A DNA stretch of 8,495 bases, taken from Bacillota bacterium (GTDB taxonomy: Bacteria; Bacillota; Clostridia; Oscillospirales; Oscillospiraceae). Shown here in pieces: positions 1 to 5,320 of this stretch. The notes under the pieces are model-generated. The model made no database searches and was not told where the DNA came from. It saw nothing but the letters and a program-made list of their open reading frames with translations. Each line of letters opens with the position of its first letter. Within the stretch, counting starts at the first letter, position 1. Location: positions 1-8,495 of the forward strand of contig JAKOSQ010000255.1 in assembly GCA_029777215.1 (NCBI GenBank). The letters run 5' to 3'. A program made the translations under genes and the position numbers.

Positions 1-548
1 ATGGCAGGGACAAGGCCATTGAAATACGCGAGGCGGCCAAAGCCTCTATTGGTTCCGTGATGCCGGCAAAGTCACTGGAACTGCGGCACACCATCCGGCT
101 CATTCACGAGCTGGATGCCGAGATTGATGAGATTGAGGCAGAGATTCAGCAGATTATGGACGAGCTGCATTCGCCGATTACCACAATCCCCGGCATTGGC
201 ACCCGCATGGGCGCTATGATTCTCGCCGAAGTCGGCGACTTCTCCCGGTTTGATTCGCCGGATAAGGTACTGGCCTATGCCGGGCTTTCACCATCAACCT
301 ACCAGTCCGGCCAGCTTACCAACTGCTACGCCCACATGGAGAAGCGCGGTTCCAGATATCTGCGTTACGCCATTTTCAATGCTACAAGGTTCGTTTGCCA
401 ATGGGACCCCACCTTTGCCGCTTACCTCGCCAAGAAACGGGCAGAAGGCAAGCACTACAATGTTGCCATTTCCCACGCTGCCAAGAAGCTGGTGCGGCTC
501 ATTTACGCCTTGGAGAAATCCGGAGAGCCTTACCGCATGGCAGCGTAA
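1..548 (+). CDS. IS110-family transposase, 5'-truncated by window edge
   Basis: This is the C-terminal part of an IS110-family (DEDD/serine) transposase, the recombinase that moves the element under bridge-RNA guidance. The frame is open to the left edge (first full codon at position 3), so the GTG at 57 is internal and not the start. Visible from N to C: a segment containing KASIG, a charged coiled-coil-like helix (about nt 70-170), and the Transposase_20 domain. That domain has a helix-hairpin-helix segment TTIPGIGTRMGAMILAEVGD (nt 180-239) and the segment AYAGLSPSTYQSG, whose last Ser (codon 306-308) matches the position of the family's catalytic serine, followed by KRGSRYLRYA. The N-terminal RuvC-like DEDD domain is outside the window. 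The C-terminus looks complete and the gene is probably intact. It is convergent with the phage operon and lower in GC, consistent with a later insertion. Confidence 0.9.
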   Translation, partial: GRDKAIEIREAAKASIGSVMPAKSLELRHTIRLIHELDAEIDEIEAEIQQIMDELHSPITTIPGIGTRMGAMILAEVGDFSRFDSPDKVLAYAGLSPSTYQSGQLTNCYAHMEKRGSRYLRYAIFNATRFVCQWDPTFAAYLAKKRAEGKHYNVAISHAAKKLVRLIYALEKSGEPYRMAA

Positions 549-564
549 CTTACACCTGATAGCC

Positions 565-623
565 AGCAAGACGTCTTAGCGGACGTCAGCTTTGCTATGC
601 CCATTTTTGAACCATCTTTTTTT
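565..623 (+). terminator. hairpin and T-run after IS110 transposase
   Basis: Seventeen nucleotides after the transposase stop, GACGTC at 570-575 and 582-587 form a perfect self-complementary stem around a 6-nt loop. AGCAA (565-569) can pair with TTGCT (592-596) across a 4-nt bulge. A run of seven Ts (617-623) follows about 20 nt later, and a five-T run (604-608) lies closer. The distance is longer than in a textbook intrinsic terminator. It may be a weak terminator, or a structured part of the IS right end. Confidence 0.35.
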
Positions 624-669
624 ACCACCATCCTCAGTTTTAGGCTTGACTTTTAATAGTTAGTCTTTC

Positions 670-1707
670 TCAAACGCTGATGTGCGCGGACAAAACGATG
701 CGGTTGAGTCCGTGCGCGACGGTGAACGAAAAGCTGACATTGCAGACGGTCGGGTCCGTCTCGTCCGCCGCCGCGGTCACATTATCGAAGCTTTCGATAA
801 TTTCTCTCTTCACCTTATCCTCAAGCTCGATAATTACCTGTGTGCGGATGGCGCCGCGCGTCTGCGCGGTGTTTTTGACGCGTGAAAATCTTCTGCGCAG
901 CGCCGTGCGCACCGACGGAACCACGTCGTCAATAATGAGCATCGTCGTCAGCTCGCGGAAGGTCGTGTCCGCCGCGCCTCCCGTCTTTGTGCGGGTCGTA
1001 ACGCCGCGCACGACGGACGGCGCGCCGTAAACGCTCTCCACAGCGGTTACACCGGCGGTCACCAGCGTCGTCACCTCGCTGTCGCTGTAAATGCGGGAAA
1101 AGCCCTCGACGCCCGCAAGCTCCGCCCCGTTGAGCGGCAGCGCCGGGTCGGTCTGTCCCGCGAGCACGCCCGCGACTGCCGCCGCCACCGCGCCGGCACG
1201 GCCCTCGGCCGACGGATATGTCAGCACAATGCGCTCGCAGTTCAGCGCCGCGGCCTTGGCCGCCGCGTCGGAAACGCTGCCGCCCGTCTCAACAAGGCCG
1301 ATGCGGTATTTGCAGTTCTCACCGCAGCCCTCGATAGAACTCTTCATCGCTGAAGCGACCTCTGCGTCCGTGCTTTCGCATATCAGGATAGTTACATTCT
1401 CTTTATTCGCGAGTGCCGCGAATGCCGCCGTGTATTCCGCGGTCGTCGCCGTCGCTCCGACGGCTGCTGCCACCGCTTCGACCGCTGCTGCGCCGTTTTG
1501 AAACAGCAGCTTCACAAGCTTCGTCAGTGCACAATCCGAACCGAACTTCGCCGCTGCCTCCCCGTAGGAGAGCAGCGACACGACCTCGCCCTTTGTTCCG
1601 CTGGCGGCGCATGCCGCCACGCCCACGGTCTTTCCGCTGCCCGTGCCGGACAGCGTGCTTGTGACCTCAACGGAGGAATACACCCCCGGTCTTTCACTGA
1701 TTGCCAT
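670..1707 (-). CDS. phage contractile tail sheath protein
   Basis: This is the sheath subunit, which polymerises around the tail tube and contracts to drive it into the host envelope. The 345-residue product starts MAISERPGVY, a typical sheath N-terminus. The diagnostic part is the C-terminal half. About residues 187-200 hold DPALPLNGAELAGV, 226-240 hold a VYGAPSVVRGVTTRT-like segment, and 249-262 hold a TFRELTTMLIIDDV-like segment. It ends with the conserved sheath C-terminus, ETDPTVCNVSFSFTVAHGLN (about 316-335) plus a beta strand ending HISV. It is shorter than P2 FI (about 395 aa) and far shorter than T4 gp18, so it is a compact sheath lacking large insertions. The ATG overlaps the preceding gene by 14 nt and follows an AAGGT/GGTGA region. 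The stop at 670-672 is intact, so the nearby IS110 did not truncate it. The tail tube gene expected next is absent from the window. Confidence 0.9.
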   Translation of the reverse strand: MAISERPGVYSSVEVTSTLSGTGSGKTVGVAACAASGTKGEVVSLLSYGEAAAKFGSDCALTKLVKLLFQNGAAAVEAVAAAVGATATTAEYTAAFAALANKENVTILICESTDAEVASAMKSSIEGCGENCKYRIGLVETGGSVSDAAAKAAALNCERIVLTYPSAEGRAGAVAAAVAGVLAGQTDPALPLNGAELAGVEGFSRIYSDSEVTTLVTAGVTAVESVYGAPSVVRGVTTRTKTGGAADTTFRELTTMLIIDDVVPSVRTALRRRFSRVKNTAQTRGAIRTQVIIELEDKVKREIIESFDNVTAAADETDPTVCNVSFSFTVAHGLNRIVLSAHISV

Positions 1708-2191
1708 TATTCACCGTACCTTTCAACTTGAAATCCGCAAATTCCGGCTCCCCGCCGTCTGTTTCCGCCACGAGAAAAGCCAGACACTTTGCCGCGCACC
1801 TGCAGCGGTAAGCCCCGAGCACCTCGTCGGCGCTCACCTCGCCGCAGTCCATCTCCAGAGCATGCAGTCCTTCGGGCAGCGCCGCGAGCGCGTCGCGCAG
1901 CTTGTCCGCCGCCCGGTCGCAGCCCGCAGCGCCGCCGCTGCCGCCGAACGGGACAATAACCTCAAACCCCAGCGTCAGCGCGAGCCGCTTCCCGTAAAGC
2001 TCTTTTTCGCCCGCGCCGCCGCTTGCTGCCCGGGTTCCGAGGTAGTCCCCGAGTCCCGCACCGTTCACAGCGTAGGACTCGACACCCACACTCACGCCGC
2101 CTGTCTCCGCTGCCTCCGGGAAGGCGCGGAACGCGCTCACGCCCGCCGCCTTGAGCGCGGCGACAACCTCATCCAAAACCGCGTCAAGCAC
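1694..2191 (-). CDS. putative tail completion / tail terminator protein
   Basis: This 165-residue protein lies between the head-closure-like gene and the sheath, where contractile-tailed phages encode the tail completion (terminator) protein that caps the tail tube and docks to the head. The start is GTG at 2189-2191, with GAGAGG about nine nucleotides upstream, and the first eight bases overlap the end of the preceding gene. The N-terminus is an amphipathic helix (LDAVLDEVVAALKAAG). It is followed by alternating strands and helices, including YGKRLALTLGFEVIVPF and a helix with CDRAADKLRDALAALPEG, consistent with the alpha/beta fold of such proteins. The C-terminus, ending VNNGNQ, overlaps the sheath start by 14 nt. 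No catalytic motif is visible. The assignment rests mainly on position, size and fold pattern. Confidence 0.55.
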   Translation of the reverse strand: MLDAVLDEVVAALKAAGVSAFRAFPEAAETGGVSVGVESYAVNGAGLGDYLGTRAASGGAGEKELYGKRLALTLGFEVIVPFGGSGGAAGCDRAADKLRDALAALPEGLHALEMDCGEVSADEVLGAYRCRCAAKCLAFLVAETDGGEPEFADFKLKGTVNNGNQ

Positions 2192-2522
2192 CCGCCTTCA
2201 CCTCTCCCGTCTTCAGCAGCACGCACTCCCGGTGCGTAACCGTCTCCCCGTCGTACATGGCCTTGGCCCGCAGCAGGCGAAATTCCTCCCCGCCGCAGAC
2301 GAGCCGCGTTTCCTCGCCCGCCGAAAATGCCTCTTTCGGCTCAGCAAACAGTCGAAACTTCTCCTTAGGCGCAAATCCCGCTTTTGTTCTTATCTTTTCC
2401 GTCGAGCTTCGCCGGTCCATTGGCTCCAAAAAGCCCCGAAACGTCCGCCCCGCCGGGCTCGTCTCGTCAAAGGCCGTCACTGTTCTCCCGAAGCGCCACA
2501 GCGCGTCGAAGCGCCCGCTCAT
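2184..2522 (-). CDS. putative head-closure (stopper-like) protein
   Basis: This small protein of 112 residues is encoded directly after the adaptor-like gene with a 4-nt ATGA overlap, implying translational coupling. Position and size fit the head-closure/stopper protein (SPP1 gp16-like role), which plugs the connector after DNA packaging. The N-terminal third is basic and polar (SGRFDALWRFGRTVTAF). The rest reads as a small beta-barrel, with residues around 57-100 giving EPKEAFSAGEETRLVCGGEE, then EFRLLRAKAMYDGETVTHRE and a final strand ECVLLKTG. The 'G-x-x-x-x-C-G-G-x-x-F/Y-x-V/L' type pattern is typical of head-tail joining barrels. No enzymatic motif is seen. It could equally be described as a hypothetical minor capsid or neck protein. 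Confidence 0.5.
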   Translation of the reverse strand: MSGRFDALWRFGRTVTAFDETSPAGRTFRGFLEPMDRRSSTEKIRTKAGFAPKEKFRLFAEPKEAFSAGEETRLVCGGEEFRLLRAKAMYDGETVTHRECVLLKTGEVKAGA

Positions 2523-2893
2523 GTGCGCACCGTCCCGAAGCAGAAGGCCCCGTCGCGCAGATAGCCCGCGAGCATCAGTTCCGCCTGGCTTCTGAGCGAC
2601 GCCGCTGCCCGGCGCGCGCTCGAAGTCCCACCGCGCTTGAGCGTGACACTCCCGGCGGTAAAGCTCTCCGTCCCCGCGCAGTCGAGCCCGACGAACAGCG
2701 CCACGGCGAGCACTCCCGCTGCGCGCACGAACTCATCGTAGATCGACTCCACGCTCACGCCGTCGCGCAGCCGCCGCTCGAGCTCCGCGTGCGCCGCGAG
2801 TCCCATCTCATAGAGTGTGCTCTCCTCGGCGGTGCTCAGCGTCTCGCGGTAAACGGTCTTGGCCTTGTTCAGAATATCCTTATTCGTATCCAA
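2519..2893 (-). CDS. putative head-tail adaptor (connector) protein
   Basis: This protein of about 124 residues is encoded first after the major capsid gene, where the adaptor that binds beneath the portal ring usually lies. I place the start at TTG 2891-2893 because an AAGGAGAG ribosome binding site sits at 2900-2907, eight nucleotides from core to start. An upstream TTG at 2944 would begin inside the intergenic hairpin and add a poorly folded 17-residue leader. The product begins MDTNKDILNKAKTVYRETLS and is mostly helical, with helices near residues 5-20, 22-42, 47-70 and 90-112. It ends with the segment SFTAGSVTLKRGG, an alanine-rich helix and GAFCFGTVRT. The final helix plus the short F-x-G-V-R tail resembles phage connector proteins. 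The stop overlaps the next start by 4 nt. Confidence 0.5.
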   Translation of the reverse strand: MDTNKDILNKAKTVYRETLSTAEESTLYEMGLAAHAELERRLRDGVSVESIYDEFVRAAGVLAVALFVGLDCAGTESFTAGSVTLKRGGTSSARRAAASLRSQAELMLAGYLRDGAFCFGTVRT

Positions 2894-2899
2894 CGCCGT

Positions 2900-2907
2900 C
2901 TCTCCTT
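2900..2907 (-). promoter_or_regulatory. ribosome binding site for adaptor gene
   Basis: AAGGAGAG on the minus strand lies eight nucleotides (from AGGAG core) before the TTG at 2891-2893. It decides this start over the upstream in-frame TTG at 2942-2944, which lies only one base after the capsid stop codon and lacks a spaced Shine-Dalgarno sequence. Confidence 0.7.
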
Positions 2908-2912
2908 TCTCC

Positions 2913-2935
2913 GGCGGGGAGATTTTCTCCCCGCC
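2913..2935 (-). other. strong intergenic hairpin after the major capsid gene
   Basis: A perfect 10-bp GC-rich inverted repeat (2913-2922 with 2926-2935) with a 3-nt loop sits 10 nt beyond the capsid stop codon and six nucleotides before the adaptor gene's ribosome binding site. On the minus strand it is followed by GGAGAAAGGAGAG and not by Ts, so it is not a conventional intrinsic terminator. A plausible role is protecting the 3' end of capsid mRNA after processing, or weak attenuation; either would raise capsid output relative to the neck genes. Confidence 0.7.
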
Positions 2936-2945
2936 ATTCTCCAAA

Positions 2946-3977
2946 TCAGACAGTCAGCACCTTGGAAGCGTCTGTGTAGAGCTTCGAAAAACCGGAGATG
3001 CTGGTGATTGCCGCGCGCTCAAGCTGGCGGTCGATGAGTCTGTCGTACTCGACCGCGACGTCGGACGCCTCGATCATTTCCAGCGCGTAGCTCTTGTCAA
3101 GGCCGATCATTGTGCCCTTGGCGACAGCTGAAGACTTGATGAGCTTCGCGCCGAGCGGATTGCCCGGCTCGCCGGTGCCGGTGAAATTGAGGCCCGTCAG
3201 CGGGTTCTGGAACTCGGGGCACTGCAAAATCTGCAGCATGACGTCCGGGCTCACGAGCATCGTGTTGAGCGCGTAGGGATCGAACTGACTCCAAAATTCG
3301 AGCAGCTGCTGATAGCCGAGCTTGCCGGCTGTACCCGTCATCGGTGCGGTGCCGACCTTAAAGGCGGCCGCGGTGTTATCGTTGCCGTCGCCGTTCATGA
3401 GGACATTAATGGCGTCCTCGAGATGCATGCGCATGATCTGGCTGCCGATCTGACGCAGCATAACGGAGAACAGATCGAGCTTCTGGAAGCGCACCGCCTC
3501 ATAGGAGGCCACGAGCATTCTGCCGCGCTTGTGAAGTCGGACGAGGTTTTCGCGGACCTTTACCTCAGTCTGCGGAATGGCCGCGCCCTCTTCGACGCGG
3601 CGCAGGCTCTTGTCGTCTTCGGTTGGAACAGAGTAGATGCTGCGGTAGTCCATGCCGTCAAACTTCGTGACGGTCGCGGTAATGGACGGCAGGATGTTCT
3701 CCTCCTCCATGCCCTGGCGGACGCTGCGCGCGACAAATTCCGGGAACAGCACGGCGCTCTCGGTCGTGTGGAAAAACTTTTCGACCATGTCGCTGCCTGC
3801 GCCGCGGACCTTGATGTCAAAGCGCTTGAGCTGTCTCTGGTAGGCGTCGAGGCCCTCGAGCGCCGTGCCTCTGTACTCCTCGCTCGGGTCGAAGCTCTCG
3901 AGAACCTGCGTAAAGTTCTTGCCGATTTCGCCGTACATGCCCTTGTCGAGCTTGATTTCGTTGAATTTAGTGCTCAT
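2946..3977 (-). CDS. phage major capsid protein (HK97-fold type)
   Basis: This is the shell-forming capsid subunit, 343 residues long and usual for the family. The N-terminal 60 residues are charged and helical (EIGKNFTQVLESFDPSEEY; YQRQLKRFDIKVRG), like a scaffolding delta region. From about residue 66 the protein reads as the HK97-fold body: VEKFFHTTESAVLFPEFVAR, a strand region ITATVTKFDGMDYRSIYSVP (about 99-118), VEEGAAIPQTEVKVRENLVR (about 128-147), and the spine-helix region DLFSVMLRQIGSQIMRMHLE (about 168-187). The DAINVLMNGDG and ALNTMLVSPDVMLQIL segments and the C-terminal strand/helix region follow. The ATG has a GAGAGG ribosome binding site and lies 22 nt after the decoration gene. 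With a protease encoded upstream, N-terminal cleavage during maturation is likely, somewhere near residues 55-75, but the site is not readable from sequence alone. Confidence 0.85.
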   Translation of the reverse strand: MSTKFNEIKLDKGMYGEIGKNFTQVLESFDPSEEYRGTALEGLDAYQRQLKRFDIKVRGAGSDMVEKFFHTTESAVLFPEFVARSVRQGMEEENILPSITATVTKFDGMDYRSIYSVPTEDDKSLRRVEEGAAIPQTEVKVRENLVRLHKRGRMLVASYEAVRFQKLDLFSVMLRQIGSQIMRMHLEDAINVLMNGDGNDNTAAAFKVGTAPMTGTAGKLGYQQLLEFWSQFDPYALNTMLVSPDVMLQILQCPEFQNPLTGLNFTGTGEPGNPLGAKLIKSSAVAKGTMIGLDKSYALEMIEASDVAVEYDRLIDRQLERAAITSISGFSKLYTDASKVLTV

Positions 3978-3999
3978 AATTATCCTCTCCCTCTACTTT

Positions 4000-4347
4000 T
4001 CAAAGAATGAAGCCGACGACTTTGTTGGTAACGTCGACGTCGACGATCAGAAACTCGCTGCCCGCGTCGGCGGTCTTGACGCCGCCGGCGGCGTCCGCCG
4101 CGAGCTTGCCGAACCCGACCGCCGGCACGGTACCCGTGTACGGCATCTCGACGTAGCCCTTCGTCTGCGCTGCGGCAAACTCGCTGTCGCCCGCCACGGC
4201 AACGCCGAAGAAGCGCTCGCCGTCGCCGCACTTTGCCGCCTCGCAGGCGGCGCTCATCTTGACCGGCACGCCCGCCGCTGCCGGATTGGTTTTGCTGTTG
4301 TAAAACGTAACGATGTTTTCGCCGATCCCCTCAAAACTGACTTTCAA
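4000..4347 (-). CDS. putative capsid decoration / cement protein
   Basis: This small 115-residue protein is encoded between protease and major capsid protein, the usual place for a decoration protein that stabilises the expanded capsid (lambda gpD-like role). I choose TTG 4345-4347 as start because GGAGGG (4355-4360) lies seven nucleotides upstream. The product then begins MKVSFEGIGENIVTFYNSKT. An in-frame TTG at 4360-4362 overlaps that ribosome binding site and is rejected. The sequence is beta-rich and Gly/Ala-rich, with segments GVPVKMSAACEAAKCGDG, RFFGVAVAGDSEFAAAQTKG, YVEMPYTGTVPAVGFGKLAA and a closing EFLIVDVDVTNKVVGFIL. This 'G-V-P-V-K ... A-x-x-x-x-G-Y-V-E-x-P-Y-T-G' pattern is familiar from small capsid cement-like proteins in clostridial phages. 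No lambda D homology is asserted; the role is inferred from context and pattern. Confidence 0.6.
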   Translation of the reverse strand: MKVSFEGIGENIVTFYNSKTNPAAAGVPVKMSAACEAAKCGDGERFFGVAVAGDSEFAAAQTKGYVEMPYTGTVPAVGFGKLAADAAGGVKTADAGSEFLIVDVDVTNKVVGFIL

Positions 4348-4354
4348 AAGAAAT

Positions 4355-4360
4355 CCCTCC
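4355..4360 (-). promoter_or_regulatory. ribosome binding site for decoration gene
   Basis: GGAGGG on the minus strand, immediately preceded by seven Ts and seven nucleotides from the TTG at 4345-4347. It fixes the start of the decoration-like protein, since the only upstream in-frame start candidate overlaps it. Confidence 0.7.
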
Positions 4361-4394
4361 AAAAAAATATTTTCAGCGGCCCCGCCGCTGTCAA
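4361..4394 (-). other. hairpin, T-run and TTGACA between protease and decoration genes
   Basis: The 43-nt gap after the protease stop holds a perfect 7-bp GC-rich stem with a 3-nt loop (4374-4380 with 4384-4390). On the minus strand it is followed by GAAAATA and then seven Ts (4361-4367). This resembles a weak intrinsic terminator whose T-tract is displaced by about seven nucleotides. The minus strand also reads a consensus -35 hexamer TTGACA (4389-4394), partly inside the protease stop region, with AT-rich -10-like DNA 17-19 nt further on. It could be an attenuator, a processing site or a weak internal promoter for the capsid genes; the sequence cannot decide. Confidence 0.45.
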
Positions 4395-5320
4395 ACGATG
4401 TATTCGGTCCCGTCGAATTTGACGGCAGCGTTTCTGCCCTTGAGCTGTGTGCGCGGCGGGAATTTTCCCTCGAGCTGTTCCTCGAACGCGCCCTTGAGAC
4501 TCGTCAGCTCCGCCGCCCCCATGCGCGCCGCGCCCTTTTCCAGTCCTGCGTAGAGCTTCGGGTCGCACAGCAGCCCGAGCCGCAGAACCTCGCGGCGCAG
4601 CTGCTCCTGATATTCTCTTCCAAGGACAGCTTCCGCCTCAATCTTATCCATTTCCGCGATCATCTTCGCGTCGCCACACTTGCGTACAAGCTCTCCGAGC
4701 GTCGCCGCCCCTCCGAAGCCCTTTACGACCCCTGCGCCTCTCTGCGCGGGGACAGCGACGAATGAAAATTCGTAAGCGTCGTCGCAGCTCGCAAGCTCGC
4801 GGTAGCAGAGCTTGCCGTCATACTCTCTGCCCGGCACATGCGAGCAGCCGCCCGCGCCGGCGGAGAGTCCGCAGATGGAGCATACACGCTCGGATACGCT
4901 GCATCCGACGCTCGTCTCCTTTTTGATGCCCGCGTCGATCTCCGCGATGAGCGCGGCGTTTTTCTCCGAGCGCAGCATGTAAGCCCAGCCCTTCAAAACC
5001 GTGTAGTCCTCGCCGACGGCGTTTTTGCCCCCCGCCACCTGCTCGACGCTTGTGCGGTAGATGCGAGCCGTCTGGTTTCCGGCCTTCCACTCGTGGTCGA
5101 AGATGCCGGTGCGCCCGACGAACAGCTCCGCAAGCTCATGGAGCGCGTCGACAGAAAACTTCTCAAAGTCCCTGTCAATCTCGTTGTCGCAGAGCACCAC
5201 GGAAAAGGTGTAAACCTGCTCCGCCGTCAGTTCGGTCTTTGCAAAGGCGTTGACCGCCGCAAGCTCCGCCTCCGTCTGTGCAGATTTTGCACCGTCCGCG
5301 CCCGCCTTGTAGATTTTCAA
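4391..5320 (-). CDS. putative prohead serine protease with C-terminal scaffold-like extension
   Basis: This 309-residue protein sits between portal and capsid genes, the position of the protease that matures phage proheads. The start is TTG 5318-5320 with GAGGAGG seven nucleotides upstream, overlapping the portal stop as TTGA. Residues 37-200 look like the protease domain. It has strand VYTFSVVLCDNEIDRD (36-51), FDHEW (74-78) with H76 as candidate catalytic His, and ETSVGCSV (135-142) with S137 or S141 as candidate nucleophile. The strand EFSFVAVPAQRGAGVVK (184-200) follows, resembling S78/XkdF-type proteases. Inserted is a C-x2-C-x8-C-x-H cluster (C147, C150, C159, H161), possibly a zinc knuckle. 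Residues 205-285 are charged and helical and could act as scaffold, since no separate scaffold gene is present. The fold and catalytic assignment are inferred; a non-proteolytic capsid assembly role remains possible. Confidence 0.6.
   Translation of the reverse strand: MKIYKAGADGAKSAQTEAELAAVNAFAKTELTAEQVYTFSVVLCDNEIDRDFEKFSVDALHELAELFVGRTGIFDHEWKAGNQTARIYRTSVEQVAGGKNAVGEDYTVLKGWAYMLRSEKNAALIAEIDAGIKKETSVGCSVSERVCSICGLSAGAGGCSHVPGREYDGKLCYRELASCDDAYEFSFVAVPAQRGAGVVKGFGGAATLGELVRKCGDAKMIAEMDKIEAEAVLGREYQEQLRREVLRLGLLCDPKLYAGLEKGAARMGAAELTSLKGAFEEQLEGKFPPRTQLKGRNAAVKFDGTEYIV

Larger units (their letters stand above)
1..669 (+). mobile_element. IS110-family insertion sequence, right-hand part
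   Basis: The right-hand portion of an IS110-family element enters from the left edge of the window. It comprises the 3' end of the transposase gene and up to about 120 bp of downstream non-coding DNA, which is visibly richer in A and T than the phage genes. IS110 elements lack classical terminal inverted repeats and usually make no target duplication, so the exact right boundary cannot be read here. It must lie between the transposase stop at 548 and the sheath stop at 670; the AT-rich stretch around 642-665 is the likeliest place. The left end, where IS110-group elements normally encode their bridge RNA, is outside the window. Confidence 0.8.

Noticed and set aside
530..631. Short minus-strand open frame of 33 codons in the IS110 3' region
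   Set aside because: It runs antisense into the transposase gene, its GAGG lies directly against the ATG with no spacing, and the peptide resembles nothing.
549..669. Possibility that the IS110 3' segment is a full bridge RNA
   Set aside because: It is short and its fold does not obviously show paired target- and donor-binding loops. IS110-group bridge RNAs are normally upstream of the transposase. Kept only as a low-confidence finding.
1627..1647. GTGSGKT in the sheath N-terminus, which looks like a Walker A motif
   Set aside because: It lies at residues 21-27 of a structural protein with no Walker B or ATPase fold, so it is a chance Gly/Ser-rich match.
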